DNA from: Cotesia glomerata
Lineage: Eukaryota; Arthropoda; Insecta; Hymenoptera; Braconidae
Length of the DNA stretch: 64,000 nt
Direction: 5' to 3'
NCBI RefSeq assembly: GCF_020080835.1
Contig: NC_058159.1
Span: 21,548,474-21,612,473 of the forward strand
Shown: piece by piece, positions 1 to 12,058 of the stretch
How positions within the stretch are numbered: the first letter of the stretch is position 1
How the letters are laid out: each line of letters begins with the position of its first letter
Position numbers and translations under genes: made by a program
The notes under the pieces: generated by a model
What the model saw: only the letters and a program-made list of their open reading frames with translations
What the model was told of the DNA's origin: nothing
Databases searched by the model: none

Positions 1-589
1 GATAGCTCGTCCCACATCTCATTAACTTGGATGACCTTAGTCAGGTCGTCTTCTCCTTGGTATTTTGAAACAATAACAATAAAAAAGTTCTTGCGCACTG
101 ACAAACTGATGATAGATTTTATTAATCGGCTTGAAATTAATAATCAAGTGTTTGAAAAATGCATTCATTTTCAACCGTTACATTTCCGCAATCATAAAAT
201 CGATTAATTAGTTATGTGATCAGCAAAAATAACATGTATGAAATATTCTTAGTCCGTTAACTGAATAACTACATGTCATGTTAAGTTATGAAAACCTTAC
301 CATGACTTTTTCCCCGCTGCCAAAGAGACGATTGTTGTAAGGAAATTTTTATTAAATGTTATTGAAGTTTTTAATAGATATGTCCTAAATTTCATGTCTC
401 AAAAAGTCCTAGTTTATGAACAAAAACATTTTTTTACATTCTATTCACCACTCTGACACACCCTACGTATCAATTGAATTATCACGAAATTCGTTTTTAG
501 TTGAAATCTAATCATTGAATAAGAAAAAAATTTAAATCGGTTGACCTTGAAGGCTATCCCTGTAATTTCCTGTATCTCTTGAGATTCTT

Positions 590-1260
590 TAAATTTTATA
601 TGCAGGAACTGTATTTGAAGAATATGAATTTTTTGACAATTAATACCCCCGCACTCTTATATGAGGGAGGAATTTCGTAAGATCCTATTCGAGATGATTT
701 TTACATTATAAATAAAAGATTCCTACAAAACTTCGACTCCATAGAAGCTATTGTTTGGAAATGATAGTTTTTCATAGCTAACGCCCCCGCAATCCCTTTT
801 GGGGTTAGAATTTGATAAAATCCACTCTTAGCTGAACTTAACATCATACACGAAGATTCCTACTAAATTTTGAGTCTGTAGTTACAGTCTGGAAGTTAAA
901 GTTTGAAAATGAAAAGTTAACATTCTAACACCCACCCCCGCAATCCTTATTGGGGGTGGGTTGTTGTAAAATCCGCTCTTAGATCATTTCCGCATTACAT
1001 ATGGGAGATTCCACCTAAATTTGCCGTCTGTAGGATCTACAATTTGAAAGTTAAAAATTTTCATTGTTAACATCCACCCCCGCAATCCCCCGTGGAGCGA
1101 GCTATCGTAAAATGCGTTCATAGATTATTTCTATATCTCTTACAGAAGATTCCTACCAAATTTGGGAACTGTAGGAGCTATAGTTTAAGAACGGGAATTA
1201 TTCATTGTTTACGCCCCCGCAATCCCCTTTAAGGGAGGATTTTTTAAAATTTTTTTACAT
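590..1260. repeat. degenerate ~140-bp tandem repeat array, about five units
   Basis: A CCCCGCAATCC-like core recurs at about 648, 785, 936, 1078 and 1216, so the period is 137-151 bp. Each unit also carries an AGATTCCTACNAAATTT-like segment (about 716, 856, 1005, 1145), followed by a TCTGTAG/TGGAAGTTA-like stretch. The C-rich core is usually followed by a G-rich complement such as TTGGGG, which could form a short hairpin. Units have diverged by substitutions and small indels. It could be a decayed satellite or the repeated non-coding end of a transposon, because a dispersed-repeat-like tail follows it directly. Confidence 0.7.
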
Positions 1261-1378
1261 ACAAACCTTCTCCTAACAATTCTGAAGACAACAAAACAAA
1301 ATTTAGCTCAATCGGTCCAGTCATTCTCAAGTGATGCGTGGACATACATGCGGCATTTTATTTTTATTTATATAGATA
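1261..1378 (+). repeat. tail of a dispersed insect repeat
   Basis: The stretch contains AGCTCAATCGGTCCAGTCAT and ends in TTTTTATTTATATAGAT. This pattern is common at the 3' ends of interspersed repeats in insect genomes; I recall it for LINE- and Helitron-type elements. No reading frame is associated with it. Class assignment is uncertain. Confidence 0.4.
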
Positions 1379-1597
1379 ACTATATAACTGAAGAAATTCG
1401 AAAAGATAAGAAAATATCAACGATTTTGGTCGTAAAATGAGAAGAAAAATTACTAAAGGATAAAAATTCAATATTGTAATTATTTGATAAACTATAAACC
1501 TATTTTATAATTCATGATCTTTATAATTATAATAGTAAGGCAAATTTTGTAACGGGCATATATCTGTATTATAATATGAATTTTTAGAATTTTTAAA

Positions 1598-1806
1598 CAC
1601 TTATAGAAAAGTTAACTTAGTTCAAGAAAATAAATCTTGAACCAAGAACATTATTTTAAAGAAAACGTGTTTCTCTTATTCTTGAGCTCAGAAGTTATTT
1701 TTGGTTGAAGAATTTTTTCTCTGGACTCAAGAAACACATTTTTTTCAAAATAGTGTCCTTGGTTCAAGATTTTCTTTCTTTAATGAAATTAACTTTTCCA
1801 TCAGTG
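1598..1806. mobile_element. fold-back MITE, degenerate copy of the CACTGATAAAA family
   Basis: The ends are CACTTATAGAAAAGTTAACT and its near complement ending CATCAGTG. The interior is a long imperfect palindrome built from TTGGTTCAAGA / TCTTGAACCAAG motifs, so the whole element can fold on itself. It resembles the better-preserved copy at 2785-3025. No transposase is encoded. A 118-codon open frame that begins inside it is accidental. Confidence 0.65.
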
Positions 1807-2363
1807 TAATCAAAGTTGGTATCATTGGAAAACTCTTAACCGGAATTAATACCCTTTTATGGTTTCAAATATTTTTTGGCGATAGTCGATTTATTAGATT
1901 TATTATAATTTTAAGATGTGGAAAAAGTTTAAAAGTTGGTTCGTTTTATCCATATTTTTTTACATTAATAAAGTATAGAGCTTTTGTTTTTGAGATGCTT
2001 CACCTGAGGGATTCAAGGTACAGATTGAAAATTCAAAATCAATTCATTCGTTCGTGAGATATCGTTGATGAAAAATTTAGAAAATTTTTTTTTTTTTTTT
2101 TTTTCAAATAACTTCGAAATTTCTGTTTGGGTCCTTTTGAAATTTATAACTTAAGGGGTTAGGGGTAGTCAGAATTTTCAAAAAATCAATTATTTTTTTT
2201 TTGCATTTTCGTTATGTGTAATATCTTAAAAATATTCTCTGAAAATTTCAAGTCTATCCGATAGTTAGTTTTTGAGTTATTCGACAAATAACAAAGAGAG
2301 CTCGGGTACTTCAAAGCGCTCGGGAGCAGATAGCTAGCGGCAGCTTTAAGAAACCCCCTTTTA

Positions 2364-2760
2364 GGGTTCTATTGTCATCCATGAACTAAGATGTGTAGGT
2401 GGATTCAATCAGAATAATAATGAGAGCTTCAACCAACTAGTGTGGAAAATATGCCCAAAAACCGTGAATACTAGTTTTACTATCGTACAAATTGCTGCAT
2501 ACATAGCTACTTGTATATTTAATGAAGGTACAAATTCATTATTAATGATTATGGATACCCTAGGACTTAATTGTGGGTCTAATTCCCATCAGTATGCTGA
2601 AAAATTGGATGCTGCACGTGTGAAAGTGGCAGATCAGCGCGCCAACGACAACACTCGGGAAGGCAGAATACTTCGTAGGCAACAGCAAATTGATGTTATG
2701 GAAACTTCCACAATGGCTGAAGAACTATTATATGGCCCAGGAATAGATGACTCGATGTAA
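2364..2760 (+). pseudogene. C-terminal fragment of a Mutator-like transposase
   Basis: An open frame of about 130 codons follows an in-frame stop near 2360. It reads C-V-G-G-F-N-Q-N-N-N-E-S-F-N, then V-W-K-I-C-P-K. I recognise the motif QNNNESFN..VWKxCPK, then a conserved FNEGTNSLL/LGLNCG segment, an R/K-rich helix (TREGRILRRQQQ) and the terminal LYGPGIDDSM as the C-terminal part of the Mutator-like transposase domain proteins that are abundant in insects. The N-terminal catalytic part is missing upstream, where only AT-rich non-coding DNA is found, so the fragment is a dead remnant. The first in-frame ATG is at 2440 but is not a real start. A MITE has inserted 25 bp after the stop codon. The family call is from memory of related proteins; no alignment was run. 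Confidence 0.6.
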
Positions 2761-2784
2761 GTAATTTAATAATTCGTATTTCTG

Positions 2785-3025
2785 CACTGATAAAAAAATT
2801 GACTTGACTCAAGAGCCAAACTCTTGGACCAAGAATACCATTTTGAAGAAAATGATATTCTTAAGTCAAGAGAATAAATTCTTGAGCTAAGAAATTATTC
2901 TTGGTCTAAGAAAATTTTCTTGAGTCAAGAATTTATTCTCTTGACTCAAGAAAATATTTTTCTTCAAAATGGAATTCTTGGTTCAAGAGTTTGGCTCTTG
3001 AGTCAAGTCAATTTTTTTATCAGTG
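2785..3025. mobile_element. 241-bp fold-back MITE, best copy of its family
   Basis: An almost perfect full-length palindrome begins CACTGATAAAAAAATTGAC and ends with the complement GTCAATTTTTTTATCAGTG. The arms carry repeated TCAAGAGCCAAACTCTTG-type motifs. The flanks are TG on both sides, compatible with a 2-bp duplication at a TA-like target. It has no coding capacity and lies just behind the Mutator-like fragment. Related copies are at 1598-1806 and 59871-60070. Confidence 0.8.
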
Positions 3026-3162
3026 TGTACGTGAATCTAGTGTGAAACTTTAAACGCGTTTTTCTCAAAACTATGTTTTTTGAACTGGTGACAACTGTAA
3101 CTCGAAAACCACTCAGTAGATTTTAATAAAATTTATACAGCTTTTAGAATACATAATAAACT

Positions 3163-3317
3163 TGGGCCTGATCGAAGGATTTTTTTTTTTTTTCAAAAAT
3201 TTCGATTTTTTAAGACCAATTAACTGTTGATTTTTTCCCAAAAATCTATACAAAAATTTCCTGAGGCCGCCATTTTGTTAATTTTTGAAAAAAAAAAAAT
3301 CCTTCGATCAGGCCCAG
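3163..3317. repeat. inverted repeat with arms TGGGCCTGATCGAAGGATTT
   Basis: The left arm reads TGGGCCTGATCGAAGGATTT and is followed by a T tract. The right arm is its complement, AATCCTTCGATCAGGCCCA. They enclose about 100 bp of AT-rich DNA. It lies downstream of the transposase fragment and may be part of the same dead element. No reading frame of note. Confidence 0.6.
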
Positions 3318-6300
3318 GATTATCTATTTATAAAACTAATTTTTTTCATCCGATTGATTTTAGATGAATCTCCAAGAGGACTTATGATTGTCACCGCAAG
3401 GACCTTTTTTTGGAGCTGGGTCAACACAGACAGCTATAACTTTGGAAATAAAATTTTTTTTTTTTTGAAATTTTCGTGACTTCAAGTCAAAACATTGTAT
3501 AATAATGCCATATTACTACTTTTGTAAAATAACATGATTTAATCGCAAAAAAAAATACAAAATCAGTTAATTTGTTCGTAAGATATTGAATTTTAAGCAA
3601 TTCCAAAATCAGGATTGAAAATCAGAATTCAAAACACTCAAAAAAGTTTTTTTTTAACATAACTTTATAATTTTACGTCTAATCGCTTGATAGATAATGA
3701 ATAATTTTTTGTGCTTGAAAAATTGTGTCGAATGCTGCAAGCCTCATCAATAACGATTGATTCGATCGGAAGATAATATATAAAACTCTTAAAAAAGTAT
3801 GTTTTCAATAGCCACTAGATATTCGAGTTCGAAAAAGTATAAAAGTTGTATTTTTGAGCTCGAAGAAACTTCGGAATAGGTAATTTTTTGAGTGTTTCGA
3901 ACTCGTACATAACGGGAAGTTCTAGGGATGGCCTACAGGGTTAACCGTTTTCCAGAATTTTTTTTTTTTTTCAATGACTATTCTTCATTATCTGCAATCA
4001 CATGATAACATCAGAATCCTTTAATTTTTTTTCAATTCGTGATAGTAATAGACATCTAATTTAGATATTACTCAATAAAATTAAACATTTATTTAAGAAA
4101 TGCATTTTCTAAAATAGATAATTATTTTTTTACAAAGATAACTTATCAAATATCTGCACCAGTATTACAATACAGCGACATTTTGTCAGTTTATTATTAT
4201 TGTGACTTTTTTCAAGCATCTAACAAAAAATAAAAAAAATATTCAATGAAGTTTGAAGGGAACAAAAATTACATCAGATAAAAACGCTCGACTAGCTAAG
4301 CTGACAGCGTTATGTCATTCTAATGTATATCTTGTATGTATAACCTAAAATGGACACGAACTTATTAACATTGTGAAATGACATTGTATTAACTCAACAC
4401 ACAAAAAATGTCAAGCGTAGTAAAGTTTTAACGGAACTAGTTAAAATTTAAAAGCTATCGTACATTACAACAAAACAATAAGGTATTAATTCTAAAGCTA
4501 GTAAGTTAAAAAGTTTAATTAATAATGCATGTATGAAAAATAAAAAAAAAAATATAATGGGTTTAAAATTTTTTCTTTGATCAAGTTCCTCTTTACTGTT
4601 CCTCCAAGCAAGTACTACTCACTCGAAACAACTTTGCTGATGAGATTTCCATTTCACTGGTGAAACATCATGGGAGCTAACCAGGAAAAGCGTCCATGAA
4701 CCACTTTAAACTCGTTATGCGGTTATAGGGTCGCCGTATGTTGTTGCGTTTACGTACATACGTAAGCAAAATATCAACACAAGGAAGAAAGATACGGGTA
4801 CGGTCTCATTAATAACGTCGCCGTCATACAATCTAAGTAAACGCGTTTTTCTAGACAGCAACAAATTATAAAATAGCTACAAAATAATAACAAAGAAAAA
4901 AAAGTATCTTGCGTCAAGAATATTTTGAGAATGACGACGAGTATTTTGATTTAAGTTAATTATTATCTTAAAAGAATTCAATTTAAGAATATGATATTCT
5001 TGGTTTTAAGTAGCATCACTATATATGTAGTGGACGCGATCCGACGAGAGTTCGAGTTCGATCTTGGGTAAATTTCCTATCATTTTTAATTTGTAAAAAA
5101 ATGTTTACTCGCAAAACAAGAAATCAATGTTCTTGAGTTGAATTTTGACTTGAGGAACTTAAAGAATAATTTCTTAAATAAGGAACTTCTGTACTTTTAC
5201 ATGAAAATGTTTTTTGTTATCTGGAGAAATTTAAGTTTTTTAAAAACAATTAATTTAAAAATAAATGTTTGAATTAAAGAAGAAAAGCTTTTTTAATCAA
5301 ACGATAAATTTTTCAAAATTAAAATATTTTTGGTTTAATTTAATCTTTTTTTTTTGTGTAATAGACAAAAACCATTCAACAAAAATTAAGCTCCGGCACG
5401 TAAAAAAACCTGCAACTTTATGGAAACCTGTATTCTGTGATATAATAATTTTTGATAACGAACTTTGATGAAGGACACCAGAGCGCGAAATCTAATAAAA
5501 ATCTGCTTCAATAAACGAGAGATCGTCACGATTTAACATCGTTATTCATCACGTGATCGCGCTTAAATATATATCACATATCACCAAAGCGAATAGTATA
5601 TCATATAGTTAGTGAAGGATAGAACAAACTTTAAATATATAACGCTCATCACGATCTTTGTTCGTCATCACTCATCATAGACTGTGATTGTGATTGGTGT
5701 TGACCTATCTGCGCCTATTTATATATAATATCTACGGAAGCTCTAATTTATCTATATAAATATAGATACAGATTCATTTAAAAAATTAATTCAGAGTTAT
5801 ACATCGCATCCTAATATTGCACGTGCATAAATTGCTCGTCGGTCGACACTAATAATATAAATAGTTGTAAGTAGTGAGTGAGCTTAGGTCGGTAGTATCG
5901 TAAAATAAATTACAGTTATTTCTCACGCCCGCGCACTCTTATTACTGCAGATCAACTACTGTATCTAGTATGTAGCGCAATGTGTGAGACTTGAGCGTGC
6001 GAGTTGTTTTATCTGTGATGAATCGTCCGAGGATTTAGACTTTAATGATTTTAACCCCTTTCTATATATGTATGTTACGTTGTTTGTTAGTGAACTAAGT
6101 GTTGCCATTATGTGCATACTAAGTGTTGGTATGGATCATAAGGAATTTAATATAAACTTTTTTTACTTATTAATGTATTATCTTTGCGTGTTTTATATTA
6201 CCATTGTTCACGAGAGAAAATAAATACTGTACTGTTTTATTTTTATTTATAATTGTATTATTACGCTACAGATCCAAGCATATTTGCCTTGGTGATAAAA

Positions 6301-8149
6301 CTAAATTTTTTCTATGAAAATAAATGTAATTTTAATTAATGAGTAAATGTAAATTAATCTTGTGAATTCATTTTGAAAAATTTAATATGTAATATGATTT
6401 TTTGTTGGAATGTTAAAAAAAAATGAAATAACACCTTGGCAAAATTGTTGCTTTTACATGAAATATCTCATTTTTACTTTAATAAATATCTCATTAATAA
6501 ATATTTAGATATTCAAAATATAATAAAAAATAAATCGTTAAAGTAAAAGTTATTTTTACACATTATATATTTAGAAAATAAGGTCGTTGAGGCCATAGTT
6601 TGCTATCCCTTTGGAGCAAAGTAAAGATATTCTACAAGAACATGAGCAGTCAAGTAACGAAAAATGTTAAATTACAAAGGCCGTACTATTCACCATAAAA
6701 AATAGCATTCACTTTTATTTTAAGCTGGATTAGAAAGTGTTTTATCAAAAAGTTAATAAAATTATTCTAAGAATCGCTTGTAGTCATTAAAAATAAAATG
6801 TAACCATAAACATTTTACCGCGTATAAAGAATAGTACATGCATATTTTATTTGTACAGAAACGCATTAGAAGTATTAAAACAGATATATTTTTAAAAGAG
6901 AAAGCCAATGATAAATATTAAATGAAAAAAGCATAACGGCAGAGTGGAAAAGAAAATAATGAAAAATTTCACTGTTTTAAATTTTTTAATCACACATAGA
7001 AAATAAAATAAATTTCATTTCATTTTATTTTATTTTATTTTTCATATTATTATATATACTTCTTAATTTATTTCCTTTATTTATTATTTCGTAAAACTCA
7101 AAACCGCTACCAGAGGAAACGGAAGTTATTTAATGTGTAATCACTGTGATAATAATGTTTTAATTTTATTCCTTTGTACTTATTTATATAAAAAATAAAT
7201 CACCCAAAAAACAGCTAGTGAGAAGTGAATCAAAGTGGCTTGATAAAATTATGTTGTCATTTTAAAATAAATATATTTTATAGATCAGATAATAATTTTA
7301 ATCTTCGCGTATTCCATACGATGGACGAATAAAACGATTTCTCGAGAAATCGATGAACAATTACTGAAAGCAGCAGCAGAAGCGGTCGTCTAGACTTTTA
7401 AGGAATTCTCCATTTTATTTCATTCAAACTGACATTCCAATCGAACTTCCGTTTAAGATCTTGATGCTTTACTTCCGCTAAATTCAATACGTGTTCAAAT
7501 AATAATTCATTATCTGTTTCATAACACATTTATATTATAATAAATATTAATTCAAAAGTTAACTGTCTAATTAGTTTTCATTAAATTAAGTTTATACAAT
7601 TTATTTTGTGACATAATATTTCTATCTTTCTTTAAAAAAATAAATTGAAAACTTTCAACTTTTGATTCTTTTTTGACGTAGAATAAGTAGCTCTACCCGA
7701 GAAAAGTTTTGAGCTGTGCATTACATGCTACATATGTACATCTAGTCATCATATTAAATTAATTTAACAATCCGAAAATGTTTAGTGAAAATAACTTCAA
7801 TACTTTAAAATTTAATTTACAGAGAATATACATGTATTCTTATAAGAGTTGTATTAAAAATATGATTATTAAAATAGTTTTATAATTGTTATTAATAAAC
7901 TCTGACAATAATAATAAATTTACATCGTCAACAGACTTATTATAAAATTGTAATGACAGAATTATAAATTAATGACTTCAAAGGACTTTGAAGTTTAAAA
8001 TTTAAACATATTAATTATAACCTACATTAGCCACAAATTTAATTATGAGAATGCTTAAATAATGTAAAAAAGAATCAATTTGTTTTAAAATATCTTGTAT
8101 AATTCATGTTTATAAACTAGATACACATCAATAACAGATAGTGATCATG

Positions 8150-8190
8150 CGAGCGTAGTCGTGGGTTCGAATCCATTACAGAGCGTCTAA
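8150..8190 (+). repeat. tRNA-like B-box fragment
   Basis: GGTTCGAATCC at 8164-8174 matches the RNA polymerase III B-box / T-loop consensus exactly and is preceded by a possible GTGG stem base. There is no matching acceptor stem or anticodon arm. It is probably a decayed tRNA-derived SINE or chance. Confidence 0.3.
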
Positions 8191-11100
8191 AAGTATAATC
8201 CGTTTACTTTAATCCACTTCTTTATTTTAAATTACATTTACTGCAAGTTATTAAAATTTTATTTTCCAGATTATCAGATCAACTGATAATTTTATGAAAT
8301 GTGTGATTTAAGGTGTTCAGTTTAAGTATTGAAGAGTAAAATCACAGAAAGGTAAAAAGTGATATAGTTCCTTTAATCATTTTTGATACCCACTACTACT
8401 TTTCAGAATCATTTGTCATTACTAATTACTTATTTTTTATCTACACTCTGCATAGTATTTAAAACTTAAAGACTTTCTTGGCGCGAATCTAGATAAGACA
8501 TAAGACATAAGAACCAAAAAAAAGCCGGAGCAAAAGCAGCAGCCGGGCATTGAGGCTGACAGGTTGGTGGAATGAAAGTTTAAACTTCATTATCAACTTT
8601 AAGATCGATTCTTGACGTCGTAATGGCATCTTACCCTAAAACTCAATAAACTCTCTTTTCTCAACTATACTTAAAACAGGTAACTTTTACAGTCAAAGAC
8701 ATTCAGCCGAATTCACTTTTATTTCTCTCAACTTTTTTTTCATATTATCAATTAAAGAAATTTGTTTATTTGTCTTCCATATTTATTTAACGATAAAAAA
8801 TTTTCATACTTTTGTTATATTTTTATTTTTCTCGTTATCTTATTTTAATCAAAACTTCAAAGCATTTTCTCCTTTTACTATTCTAATGCATAAAGTTATA
8901 ACTCTAAATTACTTTCTCGTGTTTAATAGTTTTTTTTTTTAATTAAAAAAAATAACTACATATTATTAAAATATTTTCAAATATTAACTTTTTAATATTT
9001 AACATGGTATTAAATTAAATTACAAAAGTTTACAGAATATTAACATAAATTTATAAGTTATAATCTTGTTAACTGTTTAATTTAAATATTTAATCAGGTA
9101 TAAAATTTATAGAAAATTTTTCAACTGAAATGGACAATCGTTGAGAAAGTTATTGTTCATAATTAAAAATGATTTATTAATTATCAATATCTTTAGAAAA
9201 TTTTCATTAGAATTTTTCCAATAAAATTGCAATAGAAAAATTAATTTACTAGAAACATATCCTTAGGGAAATAAAAGTAATGGATAAAATAATATGACAT
9301 GCATTTTTAATATTAATCTTTTTTTTCTATTTGATAAGAATAAAATGCATCATGTGAAGAAAGAAAAATCACGCAATTTAACGTTAAATCTATTCCCTGG
9401 CGTACAAAAGGTGTGATACGGCCTTGGGAGAAATATTAAAAAAAAAAAAAAATAAAATAAATAAAAATAAACGAAATAAAAAATAAAAAGCCAGAGAGAT
9501 TTTGCACTCTCCTCAGGAAATATGCATTATGCTGATCACGTGATACACAAAGAATTTTTGTATGACCTATTGTCATTGCAAAAATGCACACGAGAAAAGC
9601 TTTTTCGTTATATCCGGCTGTTTTTTATAATACGACACAATGTTTTACACAATTTTATCGAAAAAAATATTTCTGAAAACTTGCACTTAATGACACAAAA
9701 AGCTAAACAATAACGTCTACAAGACTTCATATTCCTACTGGTAAAAGATTTGCAAAATGAACAATGATTGAATGCAGAAGAATCAAATTTGTTTTATTTT
9801 AATTTATTTAGAGTAAAACTTTTTAGAGTATTGATGATTGGAAGATAATGAAATTGAATCTGAACATTTTCCTTATTGTCTTAAAATAAAAATTTTGTTA
9901 TTCATTCATGAAACATATACACTTTTAATCATAATTTTTATTTTCTTGTAATAATAATTTTTCTATAAAAATCTGAGACTATTCGTAAAGAAGGAAATTG
10001 ATCAGTATTATGAACTGTATTCATAATTTATAAGTTAGAAGAAAAAATATGAAAACAACAGTTAATAATGGAAGGAATGAGGCAGAAATTTTCTTGATTT
10101 ACAATGGACTTTTTCAAATGAAGCGAGCTAAAATCTGCCGGTCAATAACCTTTCTATTAACAAGATACAGACAATAAAACTTTATTGATTACCTCCAGCA
10201 TACCTACACCACACACAAGTATAAGTACAAGAATAATCCGAATAAAACATCCAATTTTTTAATTTTCTTCTAGACTACTTATAAAAAATTCAACTCATAA
10301 TTTATTAAAACACTTGTTTACTCAAACTTTAGAAAAAAAAAAACTTTTATAATTTTACCCACGAATGCAAGCAAATTAGTGTAAATAAGAAAATTCGGAA
10401 TACTTGAAAACCCAATTATTATTACTTGGACCATAAATTTTATATTTTAATGAGAATAAAAATACTAGACTGTGTTTTTTACGTCTCCAAATATGAAATC
10501 GGGCTTTTACTTAATTTGATCACTTAAAAATTTGTTACTTCCGAAATTTAATTTTTTTTCGTTCGAAGTTCATCCGCTGAGTTAAAACCGAAAAATGTTG
10601 TAGTTATACGTGATGTCGGTGATGTTGTGGCTTATTTTTCATTGTTTTTATTCAAATCAACTATCAACGATTTAAAAAAAAAAAAAAACTGTATAACAAG
10701 CACAAAAAAAAATTTCTAGGCCCTCAAAAATTGGAGCTTCTGTATTTTTTTGTCTATTTTTATTTAGTTGTTGGATTTAGTTTTATTTGTCGGAGCTACG
10801 AAGGTAAAAAATAGATCTCACACACGAAGAATATCTGAGTTCACATGCTTTTTTTTGTTTTTACCTACAGTAAATTTAGCTTGCTTGCAATTTTCTAAGC
10901 TAAAATCTGTCATGTATATGATATAAACTCAAATGTATTCTTGATAATGCATAAATATGTATATACATATATAGATAGGGTTTTGCATTGCGAGTATTAT
11001 AGGTATTTGAAACAAAGAGAATGGCTGGTAGATATGTGCGGCCTGCAGTTTAGGACCAGCAATATTGCGCTTACATTACATGCACTCTATATATATATTA

Positions 11101-11990
11101 TATACAATACAGAGCTTATTCGCAAATCTGAGTTAGATATATATTGCCTTAACGGTCTCAGTAGTATCTCAAGCCCGTTGACGGAAGAGAATGGCCTGTA
11201 ATACTCTCACATTCTAGTGTACTTAGAAATTGTCCTTGAGTAAGTACCTAGAGAGTTTTAAATGTAGATAGATATGGCAAATCACATGACCTGGTTACGA
11301 TCTACTTGATACTTCATACTTGTAAGTATGCGTTCATTTTTTTGTTATATCAATTATAACATTTCCTGCTGTCGCTGTCACATGTCACTCTTGAATAACT
11401 GCAGTTAACTTCCTTTCTCCGTTAAATTAACGAACAATAATGTATACTCACAACTTTATTTTATTTAAAATTACTAGTGGAACTCTTTACAATGTCCGTC
11501 GTTCTTCTTACTACAGGAAATTGAAATAATAATATTCTTATCTACTTTTATTATTTCTTAAGATATATTTTTTACAGCACGTGTATTACGTGCATTTATA
11601 CATTTGTCCTTCGTAAAGTCCGCTTAAACTATTTCCGTCAAAAATATTCTATTGTAAGTACGTGACAACAAGTCAACGACTAATCGATTGTGATTGCGAG
11701 ATCTGCCCACATTTGCTGTCAAACGGATGTTTATTCCAGATCGCGGCTATCTCAAGGTAAAAAATTTTTATTTTTATTCTCTGGTAATTACAGAAAATAA
11801 TTGGACTTTCATGCTGATAAATTAAAAATTTTTTTTTAATAATTATCGACAATAATATCATTATTAATGTATAGTACATAAATTGTTTTTTTATTTTTAT
11901 CATTACTGATAAATGAACTATTTCATAGTTTTTAAATTAAATGCAATCAAATGGCATCGAAAATAAACTTTGAGAAAAGTAATGGTAGTT

Positions 11991-12058
11991 TGGTGTGGGA
12001 ATTGAACCCACATCTTAGTATCGCGCTAATCGTTCTATCTAAGCTAACCTTTATGGCC
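11991..12058 (-). repeat. tRNA-derived sequence (pseudo-tRNA or SINE head)
   Basis: Read on the minus strand, it has an A-box-like GTTAGCTTAGATAGAACG, an anticodon-like arm TTAG-CGCGATA-CTAA, and a perfect T-arm GTGGG-TTCAATT-CCCAC (11995-12011). The base before the would-be anticodon is G rather than the invariant T, and the 5' end does not pair with the bases after the T-arm. So it is not a functional tRNA gene. A tRNA-derived SINE fragment is the best explanation. Confidence 0.5.

Noticed and set aside
1701..2057. 118-codon frame
   Set aside because: It starts inside a fold-back MITE, lacks an ATG at its first codon (TTG) and is rich in F, I and R with no domain.
4890..5235. Possible fourth copy of the CACTGATAAAA MITE family
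   Set aside because: TCAAGAAT and ATTCTTG words are present, but I could not find matching terminal repeats.
5984..6223. 79-codon frame containing CFICDESSEDLDFNDFNPF
   Set aside because: The first part looks faintly protein-like, but the first codon is TTG-type without ATG context, the second half is random hydrophobic sequence, and no splice partner was found.
11991..12058. Functional tRNA gene
   Set aside because: The T-arm is perfect, but the acceptor stem does not pair and the anticodon loop lacks the invariant T before the anticodon.
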